Of a stretch of 64,000 nt of DNA, positions 1 through 11,698 are shown piece by piece. Under the pieces are notes generated by a model. It saw only the letters and a program-made list of their open reading frames with translations. It was not told where the DNA came from and searched no databases. The first letter of the stretch is position 1; each line of letters begins with the position of its first letter. A program made the translations under genes and the position numbers. Source of the DNA: Balamuthia mandrillaris (Eukaryota; Discosea; Longamoebia; Balamuthiidae); contig JAVKOQ010000259.1 in the NCBI GenBank assembly GCA_031835245.1, positions 1 through 64,000 on the forward strand. Direction: 5' to 3'.

Positions 1-1455
1 CCATCATATAGCAGTACCACGTTTTAAACAAGCAAGTACCTTTGTGATGAAGGAGCCGATACCTCAGCTGCATCATTCGCCAATCCCACACTTTGATAGC
101 AAACTCTTGCTCATAGCCGCCGCTTACCTGTTCAATACATTAGAAACATGTTTATCATCAAACTGTTGCAGGACGTACCATTTTAGTGTCATCAAACTGA
201 AGACCCAGAACGAAGGAATTATGTTTGTCAAGGGTGTGCACGCATTGCCCAGAGTTCAGATCCCAAATCTTGATTTCTCCCTTGCTGCCGCTTGCCACAC
301 AACTGTGGCGGAAGTACAGGCAAAATACACCTCCTTTATCATATGGGTTAAGTTGTGTTGTCTTGTGGACATGCAAGAGAGTGAGAGAGAGAGAGACCTT
401 GGTGGCCCTGGAGCTCTTGAAGAGGTTTGCCAACTTCCATGTCCCAAACACATAGCGTTCGGTCTCCACTTCCGGCTCCACTTATAAGAGTATTGCCTTC
501 ATATTGAAGACAATATATGTCCTAATCAATGAAAAGAGATTGTTAGAAAACAACATCAAGTCCCGAAGCGGCGAGACTTACATGCTTGTGTCCTCGTAAG
601 ATCTTTGTACATTTCTTCGTACGCATGGACCATACTGTTGAATTAACAATGTTGGGTTAGGTCCGTGAAATGTCAGAGAGAGAGGAATAAAGCAAATAAG
701 AAAGGGATAACCGACTTCTCATGGTGCGATCCGTGGCGCCGCTGACAATTTTATCCTGGTCGTATTGCAGAGCAAATACACCGCCCTTGTGTCCTTCTAA
801 AGTGTGGAGACATGCTCCTGTTCGCATGTCCCTACATGATATAACAGTCAATTATCTGCTTACAATCAAGGGATTGATGAGAGGAGATACCAAATCTTCA
901 AGGTCCTATCCTTTGTACCCCCTCCAGAAATGATGCGTGATTCATCAAATTGAACGCTCTTTACAGTATATACATGGCCCTTGAGGGCGTGCACGCACTG
1001 CCTTGTTTTTAGGTCCCATACTGTACATTTGAAGGCCAAAACACCTCAGTTGTGCAAGAACAAAGGAAAGAAAGAAAGAGAGGAAGAAGAATGGGAGGAA
1101 GAAGGGCAGAGCCCAGCAAAAGGACCGACCTTTCACTGTTTCATCGGCAGAGCCGCTTACTATTTTATCTTGATTGAAGGCCACGCAGAGGACAGCGCTG
1201 GGGTGGTGCAAAGAATGGACCTGATAGTTTGCCTCCTTCCAATTCTTCTCGCAGTGACATGCTCTCATGAAGCTCTCTCTCCACACGAAGCGTGAAGAGT
1301 CCATATGCTGTTGGGCACAGGCAGAAGTGGATGGGACAGAAGCAGCACCTGACTCCTCTGTTCCCTTCAGCTTTTCATGAGCAGCACTAATAGACGTCCC
1401 TTTGGATTCCGGCATTCAAGGGCTCAATAAGCAAAAGGCCAGAGAAGAGGAGGGA

Positions 1456-1502
<47 letters not shown>

Positions 1503-2177
1503 GAGTGAAGAGAATAGAAAGAGAACCTCGTGAAAGAGCAAAACTTGGCCGTTTTTTCCATCTCTTGAAGTAAAGCTTCCTCCACAAAAGGTCGTCCGAG
1601 GCGAGACGAGTCCATGTGGTAGACAGGCAAGTCATCGTGACAAGATCTCTTTCCGGAAGGAAGGCGAGGATTTGCAAAATGACCTACAAACAGAGGATCA
1701 TTCAGTGTAAGGTGATTGTTTGATGCTTTGAAGCAAAAGGCGAACCTCTTCTGGCAGAATGGCAAAGTAGCCTTCCGTCGCAGCGGCGATCGGCAGTTGC
1801 CGTAGTTTCTTGATGCAGCGAAAGAGATGGGTTAGCACGGCCTTTATTTAACAAGAAGAGGATGCACCAACCAAAAAGTCCAGGAAGCGAGAGGTCTCTT
1901 CCAACCGCTCATCAAAGTCCAGGGTAAGGGCCTCGAAGCGCAGCAGCAAGTCCTGGAAATGAGAGGCCACTCCTCTCGCTTCCAGCTCCTTGGCCGCGGC
2001 GCTCATCTCCTCCCTGAACCCACAAAGCCGTTGCTGCAGCGCAGCAAAGTACTCCTCCTGCGCGGTCTCGCTGGGTTCCTTTGCCATTGCCTCTGCTACT
2101 CCCTCTGCTACTCTCTCTGCTTCTCTCTCTCTCCACTTTTCTGCTACGCTTTTTTCTTTCTTCCTTCCCGTCCTCAT
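1..2177 (-). CDS. F-box/WD40-repeat protein (3' end beyond window)
   Basis: Likely substrate receptor of an SCF-type ubiquitin ligase. The start is the ATG at 2175-2177 (MRTGRKKEK); an apparent extension to 2210 begins with GTG. A charged, helical N-terminal region (about 100 aa, down to 1876) is followed by an intron of about 65 nt ending near 1811, with a GCTAAC branch point. The next exon leads into an F-box spread over two exons (LPEEVILQILAFLPERDL, about 1770-1640). Then come at least six WD repeats, with GH...WD-type signatures such as VWDLKTRQCVHALKGH, IWDMRTGACLHTLEGH and VWDMEVGKPLQELQGH. The introns are short except the one with the (GA)n run at 1458-1500, which reads CT on the sense strand. 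The window edge falls in an intron after LRYRLLHHK. The family is clear (FBXW-like); the specific orthologue is not. Confidence 0.9.
1458..1500. repeat. (GA)n microsatellite in F-box/WD40 intron
   Basis: Uninterrupted AG dinucleotides. On the sense strand of the gene this is a CT run in the 5' part of an intron whose donor follows ALSRG. Confidence 0.95.
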
Positions 2178-2206
2178 GTCGTCTTGAAAAGCGTTTCCTG
2201 AGTATT

Positions 2207-2219
2207 TCACGTCGTCACG
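2207..2219 (-). promoter_or_regulatory. CGTGACGAC motif upstream of F-box/WD40 gene
   Basis: The minus strand reads CGTGACGACGTGA, about 30 nt upstream of the chosen ATG, in the 182-nt divergent spacer with MED4. It matches the motif shared by most 5' regions of the window. Function is inferred from recurrence only. Confidence 0.5.
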
Positions 2220-2359
2220 GCGCTTGCCGGCCTACAGAGAAAGGACCAGAGATATTTTATTCGTGAGAATTGTCTATCAGGCGTGTGAACTGCGGGGGAA
2301 GCTTTGATCTTGGTGGTTTCCTCACCAAGGCTCAAAGGAACACACAACACAAAAGAGAG

Positions 2360-3094
2360 ATGGAGAAACAGAGAGCAGGAGAGGAGGGCGAAAAGGGATG
2401 CGCCACGGTGAAGGACAATGTTAGGGTGTGCTTGGATGCCTACGCGGACCTGTCCAAACAGCTCATACGGTGCTTGTTGTCTCCCTCCAGAGGCGGAACC
2501 GCAGAGCAGGGCAAGCCCCAGCAGCTCATGCGACAGATCCTTGAGCAAGACGCGCAGCTGTTACGCTGTGTCGCTCAGCGTAAGTTTCTCTTTGTTTGAT
2601 TATCCACTATCATCCACTTTTTTTTCTTCTTCTTTTTCTTTCTCACTTTGTGCAAAACAACAAAGTGCGTTCGCATCAGCTCATGCAACAAAAGATTGCC
2701 AAGTTGGAAGAGCAGGTGCAGGACAAGGACAAGCTGATCGCGCAGCTGGCCATCCAGCTCAAGGCCGTGGAAGGCCTTTTGCTCAACGTCATCGAGGAGA
2801 GCAAAGCCAGCTTGGGCATTTCGCGAGAAGAGGAGGGGGAAACGGAGGAAGAGCACGGCAAAGCGGCTGCTGCAGAGCTGAGCCCTTTGAAAGGCATCAA
2901 GGTGGACGAGGTGGTGTCCTACGCTCATAAGATTAGCTACACGACGGCGGCACCGCCCAACTGGAACCCCTCCATGCCGCTGCTCATGTTCCGGCCGCCT
3001 GCCCCACAGGAAGAACAGATCAGAGCCGGTCTCCATTACACCTTGACTGGTTGGTTTTGCTTTTTTGCTCTGTTCTCTCTTTCTCCTCTCTCTT

Positions 3095-3142
<48 letters not shown>

Positions 3143-3774
3143 TCTCTCTTCTCTCTTCTCTCTTCTCTCTTCTCTCTTCCCTCTTCCCTCTTCCCTCTTC
3201 CCTCTTCCCTCTTCCCTCTTCCCTCTTCCCTCTTCCCTCTTCCCTCTTCCCTCTTCCCTCTTCCCTCTTCTCTCTTCCCTCTTCCCTCTTCCCTCTTCCC
3301 TCTTCTCTCTTCCCTCTTCCCTCTTTTTCGCTTCGTGTGTTGAATAATAATATACACAAACTACCAGAGTTGCCAGACTTTAGTACATTGGCAGCATCTT
3401 CAGGAGCAAGCAGTGAGGCCCAACTGCCTCTACTTCTAGACAAGTACTTTCCTCCTCCCTCTCCACTTGTTTCTCCTTTTGTTGAAAGGACGCGACTTTT
3501 GCTTTTTACTTATTCTCTCTCGCCTTATAGGGAAGAAGCTCTTGTCCCAACCATCAGTCGAGAAGAAGACGCAAGAACAGGCACCTCCATGACGATAGAG
3601 GATGCTTCTATAGCACCGTCCACAATGCCACCTCAACAGAGGATGGGCATCCCTCAAGCTGTGCCGGTGTCAACGCAAGATGCTGAAGAAATGGAAGAAG
3701 AGGAAGAAGCAGAGGAGGAGGAGGAGGGGGGCGTGGAAGAAACAGAAGAGGCAGAGGACGTAGAATGGGAATAA
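2360..3774 (+). CDS. MED4: Mediator complex subunit 4
   Basis: Middle-module subunit of Mediator, which links transcription factors to RNA polymerase II in the nucleus. Four exons (2360-2579, 2666-3049, 3368-3443, 3531-3774) join in frame to 307 aa, close to animal MED4 (about 270 aa). A coiled coil (KIAKLEEQVQDKDKLIAQL, about residues 80-115) precedes the family signature VDEVVSYAHKISYTTAAPP and a PPAPQEEQIRAGL segment (about residues 160-200). The C-terminus is Glu-rich. The start is the first ATG in frame; the open frame before it uses TTG. Intron 2 (3050-3367) is expanded by CT and heptamer repeats, which makes a long false Ser/Leu-rich open frame. It shares a 182-nt divergent spacer with the F-box/WD40 gene. 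Confidence 0.9.
3082..3330 (+). repeat. (CT)n followed by CTTCCCT/CTTCTCT heptamer array in MED4 intron 2
   Basis: A CT run (about 3097-3140) passes into about 25 tandem 7-mers: first TTCTCTC-type, then CTTCCCT-type to 3330. It is entirely pyrimidine on the sense strand and lies between donor 3050 and acceptor 3367. Confidence 0.95.
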
Positions 3775-4045
3775 TGCCATCTCTTTTTTTCTCTCCCCCA
3801 CGTTGGCCCGCAGAAGACACGGAATGACCACACGAAGAGTATCCGGGCTCCATGGAAAAGCCAGCTTCTTCCTGTTAACGTAACGAAGCCCCAAGTGAAG
3901 AGCCCCTCACAGCCGCATCTGGAGTGATGGAAAGCGAAGGATCGATGGAAGAAGCCGTCTCATCGTCGTCTCGTGGAAGTGAAAGAACATGGTGGTGAGG
4001 TTCATGCTTTTACAATGAACGCGTTGTGGCATGGCGGTCACATGT

Positions 4046-4046
<1 letters not shown>

Positions 4047-4095
<49 letters not shown>
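4047..4095. repeat. (CT)n microsatellite upstream of P4-ATPase
   Basis: About 24 CT units, about 200 nt upstream of the ATPase start, on the same strand as the gene. Confidence 0.95.
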
Positions 4096-4097
<2 letters not shown>

Positions 4098-4169
4098 CTG
4101 AGGTGCAGCTCTGTTGCACGATTGCAACACAAGTGGAGCAGAGAACAGGAATGCCACGTAGGTTACACT

Positions 4170-4182
4170 CGTGACGACACGA
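4170..4182 (+). promoter_or_regulatory. CGTGACGACACGA motif, P4-ATPase 5' region
   Basis: Identical in 13 bases to the motif at 9655-9667 before the RNFT-like gene and in 12 of 13 to that at 49946-49958 before RFC2. Probable shared promoter element; function unproven. Confidence 0.55.
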
Positions 4183-4294
4183 AAACATCTCGCAATAGAG
4201 AAAAGAAAAGAAAGAAAAGTTTGCAAGAAGAACGAAAAGAAAGACGACGCGAGTAGCCACTGGACTGCTGCCTCCTCTCCTGCTGCGCCCCGAC

Positions 4295-4954
4295 ATGGAA
4301 CGGCGAAGCATAGGGGGACTGACACTTGGACAGGTTGGCAGCGGTGGGCGCGGCCGTTTTGGTAGGCTGAGCAGCAGGCTGCCGCTCCACGATGAGGAGG
4401 AGCCAGAGGAGGTCGAATTGGAGGAGCTAGAGTCTGGAGGGAGCTCTTCCTCCTCCTCTTCTTCTGCTGGAGTACGTTCCCCCTTCCTTGGTAGTGCTGG
4501 GGGCAGCAGCAGTGGCAGCAGCGCTACACGTGGAGCAGGACGGGGAAGCAGCAGCCGTCGGTTGGATGCGGATGACAAAGACGAGCTGGATGGAAGAGGA
4601 AGAAGGGCGCTATGTGGAGGGGTGTCCGGCCTGTGGCAGGCTCTGCGGCGTTTGGTGGTGCGAGAGCCTGTGTATCGCTCGCGCGTGGTGGACCTCTCGG
4701 GCGAGCCACACGCTCAACGGCTGCGCAACAACGCCAGCTTCCCGCCCAACAGGACCTGTAACCAAAAGTATAATCCCTACACCTTCGTCCCGGTGGTGCT
4801 CTATGGACAGTTCAAGTTCTTCTTCAACCTTTACTTCCTTGTGGTGGCTCTCTCTCAGTTCATTCCTGCTCTCCAAGTTGGTACGTACAATAGTCTCTCC
4901 TCTCTTCTCTGCTTCCCTCTCCTCTCTCCCTCCTTTCTACAGTTACGAGCCTGT

Positions 4955-5011
<57 letters not shown>

Positions 5012-5264
5012 GTTTACACTTCTGTTCTTTGAAACTTCATGTTTCTACACAATAGGGTTCTTGTTCACGTATATAGCTCCTTTGGCGTTTGTGTTGACGG
5101 TGACGATGCTGAAGGAGGCCTATGACGACTTTAAGCGTTGGCGACGGGACCAGGAACTTAACAGCCAACGCTATGAAGTTCTCACTTCAGCAGGCTTGGT
5201 TGTTACTTCTTCTCTGTTTCTTCTCCTGCTCTCTTCTCTATCATTACTCTCTAGCCCTCTCTCG

Positions 5265-5303
<39 letters not shown>

Positions 5304-6696
5304 CTCTCCGCTCTCGCTTTCTCTCTTTTTTTTTCCTCTTCTTGCTCTCTTCTCTTTTTTTCTGGTTCTTCAATTCTATCTCTCCTATGCTTACCATTGT
5401 TTATTTTCTGAACACAGAGCACAATACCAAGCAGTGACATACAAGTAGGGAACCTCATTATAGTAGACACCAACCAGCGGGTTTGTTTTCCTTTTAACTC
5501 GAAAGTGAGAACATAGAAGCGCAGCTTATCATTATTTTTCTTTATTCCACAAGGTGCCGACGGATATGGTTTTCCTGCGCACAACAGAGAAGAGCGGAGC
5601 TTCTTTCATTCGTACAGATCAGTTAGATGGTGAAACAGACTGGAAGCTTCGGTATGTATCTCACGAGAGAGAGTTAGATGAGAGATTATTATGCTAACAC
5701 CATATTAGAAAAGCAGTGCCTAGCTGCCAAAGGCTGATGAATGACGAAAACTTGTTAGGCATTGACGCTCATGTTTATGGTAAATATTATTATTTCTTAT
5801 TTGTTTTGAGGATCATGAAACAAACTTTCTTTTTCGTTATTTCTTAGTGGAAATGCCGAAGAAGGATATTCACAATTTCGTGGGCACGTTCACAACCAAT
5901 CCCGACCGTCCGGTATTGCTTCTCTCCCCTCACTCTCTCCCTCCTAGCTACCTCCTCTGTCTTTCTTTTATCACTAGAATTTCTAAATAACAAACAAAAT
6001 TCTCGTCTTGCCCTACAAATAGAACTCACAAACCGAGTCTCTTGGAGTTGAAAACATGTTATGGGCGAACACAGTGGTGGCCTCCGGTAGGGTGGTAGGA
6101 TTGACAGTGTACACCGGCAAGGAAACAAGGGCTGCCATGAATACAAGCCCACCCGCCAACAAAGTAGGTTTGTTGGACTTGGAAATCAATCGTCTGGCCA
6201 AGATCCTCTGTCTGCTGCTGGTTTTCCTTTCGGCTCTCCTCATCGTGATGAAGGGATTCAAAGGCATCTGGCCCATCTACTTGTTCCGTTTTATGCTGCT
6301 GTTCTCTGCCATCATTCCTATCAGTTTGCGGGTGAACTTGGATATGGCCAAGACGGTTTACTCTTTCCTAATGATGAGGGATCGTAATATTCCTGGCACT
6401 GTGGTCAGAACTAGCACTATCCCTGAGGAGCTTGGACGCATCGAATACCTGTTGAGCGATAAGACTGGTACTTTGACACAAAACGGTTCGTTTCTATGTG
6501 TATTCTTATTCTTCACTTTATTCCATCTGCTGATGCGGTAGTTTAACAAACAGACATGGTGTTCAAGAAGTTACACCTGGGATCTGTGTCGTTCAGTAAA
6601 GAGTCACTGGAGGATATTGCCGCCTTTCTTCAAGCAGCATATACCGACAATACCTCAGAACGGGCTTCCACTCCGAGTATATAATCTTATCTCCCT

Positions 6697-6762
<66 letters not shown>

Positions 6763-6923
6763 CACACTCTTTATTAAAATCACATACTCTGCAAACAGTC
6801 AAAAAGAAGCTGAGACACACAATGAGCACACGCATACGACAAGTGGTAAGCGCTCTTGCATTGTGCCACAATGTGACTCCTGTAGTGGAACCGGATCAGT
6901 CAATCACCTATCAGGCCTCCAGG

Positions 6924-6961
<38 letters not shown>

Positions 6962-7112
6962 CCACATTAAAGCTGACCGGTATTTTCTTAACTGTTTAGT
7001 CCTGATGAAGTTGCATTGGTAAGGTTCACAGAGTCAGTTGGTCTTACTCTCGCTGAAAGAACTTTGCAGACAATAACATTGCGCACTCCTGTTGGCACGC
7101 TCGAAGTAAGTG

Positions 7113-7152
<40 letters not shown>

Positions 7153-8286
7153 CTGTACATCCAGAACTCACCGAACAAATACAGGATTATGATGTGTTAA
7201 ATATCTTTCCCTTTACTTCGGAGCGGAAAAGAATGGGAATTATAGTAAGATGCCAACAGACAGGCAACATCACGTTTTATATGAAAGGAGCAGATGTGGT
7301 GATGGAGCGTATAACTCGCTACAGCGACTGGTTGGATGAAGAGTGCGGCAATATGTCTCGAGAAGGCCTTCGTACACTTGTCTTTGGCATGAAGTCCCTC
7401 ACCGAGAAGGAATACACCCGCTTTGCACAGAGGTACTGCCAGCCATCACTCGTTTTGGCCTCGTAATGATCTTTACAAAAAGGAACTTGGCTAACCTCCG
7501 TGAATGAAAAAATAGGTTAAACGAGGCCAAAACGGCAATAGAACAGAGAGAAGAAAAAGTGATAGCGGTAATGGAGGAAATAGAAACTGACTTGGAACTG
7601 CTTGGCCTGACGGGCGTCGAGGATAAACTTCAAGTTCACGTGCGAACAACGCTTGAAATGTTACGTAATGCTGGCATCAAAATATGGATGCTCACCGGCG
7701 ATAAGGTCGAAACCGCCACCTGCATTGCTATCAGTTCTAAATTAGTGTCCCGCACACAATCCATCTTCACTCTTGTGGCTAAAAACAAGGAAGAGGCTTG
7801 GCAGCAGCTTAACACCTACGCCGACCAAAATGACTCTTGCCTTGTCATTGATGGCACTTCTTTGCAGATTTGTTTGGACAATTATGAAAATCTGTTCATT
7901 GATCTGGCTTGCGACGCTCCTTCGGTTGTTTGTTGTCGGTGTTCACCTACTCAAAAGGTTTGTCTTTTGAGCAGCAAACTAGAGAGCGAGAGAGAGTACA
8001 CTAAGTTTTTCCGTTTCTTCTGCTGCAGGCCGAAATTGTGAAGTTGCTGAAAAAGTATACGGGCAAACGTACATGTGCTGTTGGAGATGGAGGCAATGAT
8101 GTGAGCATGATTCAGGTTTGACACATAGTTTGGTTGCATCATTGTTGCGGTAGTCTTATAGTTCTTGTTTGTTTTCAAAAAGGCTGCCGATGTTGGGGTT
8201 GGTATCGTTGGCAAAGAAGGCAAACAAGCATCCCTTGCTGCTGATTTCTCTATAAACCAATTCAGCCACTTAAGTCGTCTTTTGTG

Positions 8287-8329
<43 letters not shown>

Positions 8330-9531
8330 CGCGACTAACTTGAATTCATTTACTGAATTATGCAGTGTGGCACGGTCGCAATTCCTGTATGTAGCATTTT
8401 GTTGTTGTCATTGTTCTTTGTTTTTTTTAAACTCATATTAAACTACTTATTAGATAAGCGGAGTGCTCGCCTCAGTCATTTCGTGATACATCGCGGTTTG
8501 ATTATTTCTTTCATTCAGGCTGTGTTCTCCGCTCTCTTTTATTTTGCGCCGATTGCCATCTATAACGTACGCTTATTCTTTGTTTGTTTTTTGGCTGCTC
8601 ATAGCTCTTTAGAACTAACTTAATGATAACTTGGATGCTTTGCAGGGTTGGCTGGTAGTCGGGTGCGTTCTCGCATGATTCTTCCTTGAGTTTTTCTTCT
8701 TTCTTCCATGCTTCTTCTGCTCCCATGTTTCCTGTTGTTCTTCTTGCTGTTGTTGTTGTTGATCTTCTTGTTCTTCTTCTTCTTCTCTCGAGGCAAAGCG
8801 AAGTTGATATGGCTAATCAACAAATAATAGGTATGCAACCATCTATACAATGGCTCCTGTGTTCTCACTGGTTCTAGACGAGGACGTTAGCGTCGACATT
8901 GCATTTCGGTATCCAGAACTCTACCTGGAGCTACAAAAAGTATGCTTTCTCCCTTCTTCCTCTTCGGAGTTGAATGAAGCTAACGTGCATGAATACCTTC
9001 AAAAAAAAAAAGGGAAGGGAACTCTCTTACAAAACGTTCTTCATGTGGGTGGCCCAGAGCGTGTATCAAGGCGGGGTAATAATGCTATTCTCGATCTTTC
9101 TGTTTGAGGACTCGCTCATCAACATTGTGGCCATCACATTTACCGCCCTCATCTTGGCCGAGTTGTCAAACGTGGCTTTCGAAATCCACATTTGGAACCG
9201 GTTCATCGTCCTCTCCGAGGTGGTCACCTTGCTGGTTTACTTTGCTAGCATGTTCTTGCTTCGCACATACTTTGGTATGCTCCAACTTTTCTCTCTCTCT
9301 CTCTCCCTCTCTCCCTCTCTCCCTCTCGCTCGCTGTTCTCCTCTCTTTTTATAACCTGCTAACATATCTCTCTCTCTCTTCACCTCCTCTCAAGACACGG
9401 CGTTCATTCTGACCTGGGAGTTCGCATGGAAGGTGGTAGTAGTAACGTTGATAAGTTGCTTACCAGTGTACCTGGCCAAGTACTTGCAACGCAAGTATGC
9501 TCCTCCTTCCTACTCCAAACTTTCTTTGTGA
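4295..9531 (+). CDS. ATP9: P4-type ATPase, ATP9/Neo1 class
   Basis: Phospholipid flippase that moves lipids to the cytosolic leaflet of Golgi/endosomal membranes. About 20 exons join in frame to 1126 aa. The N-terminus is a Ser/Glu/Gly-rich extension of about 125 aa. Visible landmarks: [25 protein letters not shown] (actuator loop); [12 protein letters not shown] (M4); phosphorylation motif DKTGTLTQN (6456-6485); KGADVVM (nucleotide site); [52 protein letters not shown]; and the C-terminus [17 protein letters not shown]. The last three resemble animal ATP9A closely, and ATP9/Neo1 proteins are known to work without a CDC50 partner. Eight introns carry sense-strand CT runs. The intron splitting the conserved SPDE codons starts with GC (6923). 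Confidence 0.95.
4952..5300. repeat. (CT)n runs in P4-ATPase introns 1 and 2
   Basis: CT runs at about 4955-5012 and 5270-5300, both on the sense strand and inside introns 4881-5055 and 5199-5417. Confidence 0.9.
6693..7150. repeat. (CT)n runs in three consecutive P4-ATPase introns
   Basis: Runs at about 6700-6762, 6928-6957 and 7111-7150. Each begins within about 25 nt of the donor site and ends well before the acceptor. Confidence 0.9.
6923..6999 (+). other. GC-AG intron in P4-ATPase
   Basis: The exon ends ..TCCAG and the intron starts gcaaat. The acceptor tttag lies at 6995-6999. Joining at these points restores [14 protein letters not shown], a strongly conserved P4-ATPase segment; no GT donor gives that frame. 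Confidence 0.75.
8289..8327. repeat. (CT)n run in P4-ATPase intron
   Basis: Starts four bases after the donor at 8286 and ends about 37 nt before the acceptor at 8365. Confidence 0.9.
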
Positions 9532-9620
9532 TGCAGCAACAACACCACCACCACCGCATTCCTCCTCTTCTCTTCTCTTCTCTTGTTTAAAACTTTATCT
9601 TTTTTTTTTGTTCGCTTTGT

Positions 9621-9667
9621 TGTCGACATATTTCGGGACGACATGATAAGATATCGTGACGACACGA
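9621..9667 (+). promoter_or_regulatory. TGTCGACA and CGTGACGACACGA motifs, RNFT-like 5' region
   Basis: TGTCGACA at 9621-9628 and CGTGACGACACGA at 9655-9667, within the 190-nt spacer and 55-100 nt before the ATG. Confidence 0.6.
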
Positions 9668-9721
9668 CGAACATGTATCATTTGTACCAACAAACAAAAA
9701 AAAAGAAGAGAAGAAGAGGGG

Positions 9722-11153
9722 ATGTCGAGTGGAGGAGGAGGCGGGGAAGGAGAGGGGTCCACTTCTGAACGGACCACCCTCCCTCCAGCACCATCAGGTG
9801 GCCTACCGGTACAGCATGCATACCTCACCACCATCAGCAGCTCCTCCACGCCAGGAGAAGGGCCATCACCAGGAGTTGGAGGAGGAGCAGTGGAAGACGT
9901 GGTGGGTCTGCTGAGGGCCGCCGCCGGTTGGCCTCTCGGCTCTTCCTCCAGTGGTGGCGGTGGCCATCCCGCAACAACTTCAGCACAAGCAACTACCCTG
10001 GACCAACTGCTTTTGCTTTCACGGCAACATCAGCATAGCGGTGGTAGTAGCGAGGAAGAAGAGGAGGGAGAGGAAGAGGAAGAGGGAGAGGAAGTGGAAG
10101 TGGCCTCTCCGCAGCAGCCACAACCTCCTACTGCTGGTGGCGATGGAGAGGTGGAGGTGCAGCAAGGTCAAACGGGGCTGGAGGGCCTGGCCTTGGAGCT
10201 GGTGGACCGGCTGGAGCTGCAGGCCTTGGCCAAATGGTTGGAAGAATTCAGCCCCTTCTTTGCGTTGCTTCTCGTCTACTTTATTTATCTCCACCGCTCA
10301 GGTATGCATCCCACACCCCCTTTTTTTGAAAGCCTTGTCGAACTCCCAAAGAGCACATGCCCTCCTGCTCTCTCCCTCGCCTGACTTCCTCTCCCTCCTT
10401 GCTTACACCACAACAAAAACAGGGATAGCAACGTTTCTGTGGCTGACGGCGGTGTTGCTGTATGCCAATGGGATGGTGAAGCGGCACGTCGCGCTAGCCA
10501 GGGAACGCCAGCGGGGTCCGCTGTTGGTGGTGGTTGCCGTGCTGGCTTTTCACATGGCTCTTGTCTCCTTTCTGTTTTACACGGAGCGAGAATGGTGGAA
10601 CTTGCTCTTTAGGCCACCGCCAAAGCCCACTTTTTGGGAAATCCTGTGGCTCATCACCATCAATGGTAACCTAGCTGCTCTTCTGCTTCTCTAGTTGGCT
10701 CGTTCTCTCGTTCTCTTCTCTTGCTTCGTTTTTTTCCCTTTCTCTATCTAACATAAGAAAATGCAAAAAGATATGATGGTGCGAATGGCAACTATCATGG
10801 CGAAGGCGCTGCTCGTTATAGCAGTGGGTCATATTCCACCAGCTAAACGGAAAGCACAGATGTATGGCCTTTTGGAAATGGTGGTTATTGCTCTGATCTC
10901 CGCAAATGTTGTTTTTCGGTTCCGCTTTTACACTAACTAGGAGAACGCAGGCATCAGCCCTGTACAGATCTCTGTTGCCAGTTCCGCTTTGGTACCTGTT
11001 TTTCGTTGGCAAAGATGAAGGACAAGTGATAGCTTCGCTGCTTGCCGGATTTTATCTCCTATTTAAAGTCCAGACAGTGATGACCAAGTTCCGGCTCTTG
11101 TTTGTCAATGCAAAAGCTTTTTTCTGTCGTGAAGTGGTACATTGTCTGCTCTC

Positions 11154-11199
<46 letters not shown>

Positions 11200-11629
11200 G
11201 ATATTCAATGCTAACCTGCATAAAGCGGTGGGGAAAACTTGCCTCTGCAGAGGAAGTAATGGAAGCAGGCGAGATATGTGCCATTTGTCAGGACCCGATG
11301 ACAGACGCTATCATACTTAAATGTACGCGCTTCTTTCTGAGCGACCAGTTACTTTCATACGCTATATCGTAGAGTTAATTGCGGCAAAACAAATAACAGG
11401 TGATCACTTGTTTTGCGAGGACTGCATAACGAAATGGTTTGAAAGAGAGAACACGTGCCCACTCTGCCGGACTGCCATCAACACAGCAGGCATTAAAACC
11501 TACTCGGGTGAGCTCTTCTCTTTCTCTCTCCCTCTCCCTCTCTCTTTGTATGTTTCCATCTGCATTTGTTTGACCTACGGTAATGTTTCTGTAGATGGTG
11601 GCACGTCGATGATGGTGCAATGGTGTTGA
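9722..11629 (+). CDS. RNFT1/2-like multispanning RING E3 ligase
   Basis: Probable ER-membrane ubiquitin ligase of the RNFT (PTD016) family. Seven exons (9722-10301, 10423-10665, 10771-10880, 10951-11136, 11226-11322, 11400-11507, 11595-11629) sum to 452 aa. The first 180 residues are low-complexity (Gly/Ser, then Glu runs). Hydrophobic segments follow: FFALLLVYFIYL, then FLWLTAVLLY, VVVAVLAFHMALVSFLFY, and ALLVIAVGHI / ASLLAGFYLLFKV. A C-terminal C3HC4 RING follows: CAICQDPM, CDHLFCEDCI, CPLCR. The family also has FW(x)n...LLE before the RING, as here (FWEILWLITIN, YGLLEM). The exon 3/4 junction was set by frame: the GT donor follows GAAATG and the acceptor is gagaacgcag. An AATAAA lies at 11657. 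An intron holds a CT run at about 11156-11194. Confidence 0.88.
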
Positions 11630-11698
11630 TAAGATGTGGATAAAATCTCTCAAAAGAATAAATTGTAGATAGAAAAGCAATGGTATGAACGTCGTACT

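Larger units (their letters stand above)
3775..4294. other. Spacer between MED4 and P4-ATPase
   Basis: 520 nt with no convincing gene. It holds the MED4 3' region, a (CT)n run at 4047-4095 and a CGTGACGACACGA motif at 4170-4182, 113 nt before the ATPase ATG. Open frames on the minus strand here are (GA)n artefacts. Confidence 0.7.

Noticed and set aside
1848-2210. Separate small gene of 109 aa ahead of the F-box/WD40 gene
   Set aside because: Its stop falls inside a good 65-nt intron (GT donor, GCTAAC, AG) that joins it in phase to the F-box exon; one gene is simpler.
3143-3330. Heptamer arrays as CRISPR-like or telomere-like repeats
   Set aside because: Units are only 7 bases with no spacers, lie inside introns and do not match telomere units.
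3051-3357. Long Ser/Leu- or Arg/Glu-rich open frames over 3051-3357, and similar ones at 4026, 24855, 46535 and 50570
   Set aside because: They are translations of CT/GA or heptamer repeats inside introns or spacers and vanish when the flanking exons are joined.
10880-10951. Apparent frameshift within the RNFT-like gene
   Set aside because: A short intron with GT donor, actaac branch point and cag acceptor explains the frame change and restores the family sequence.
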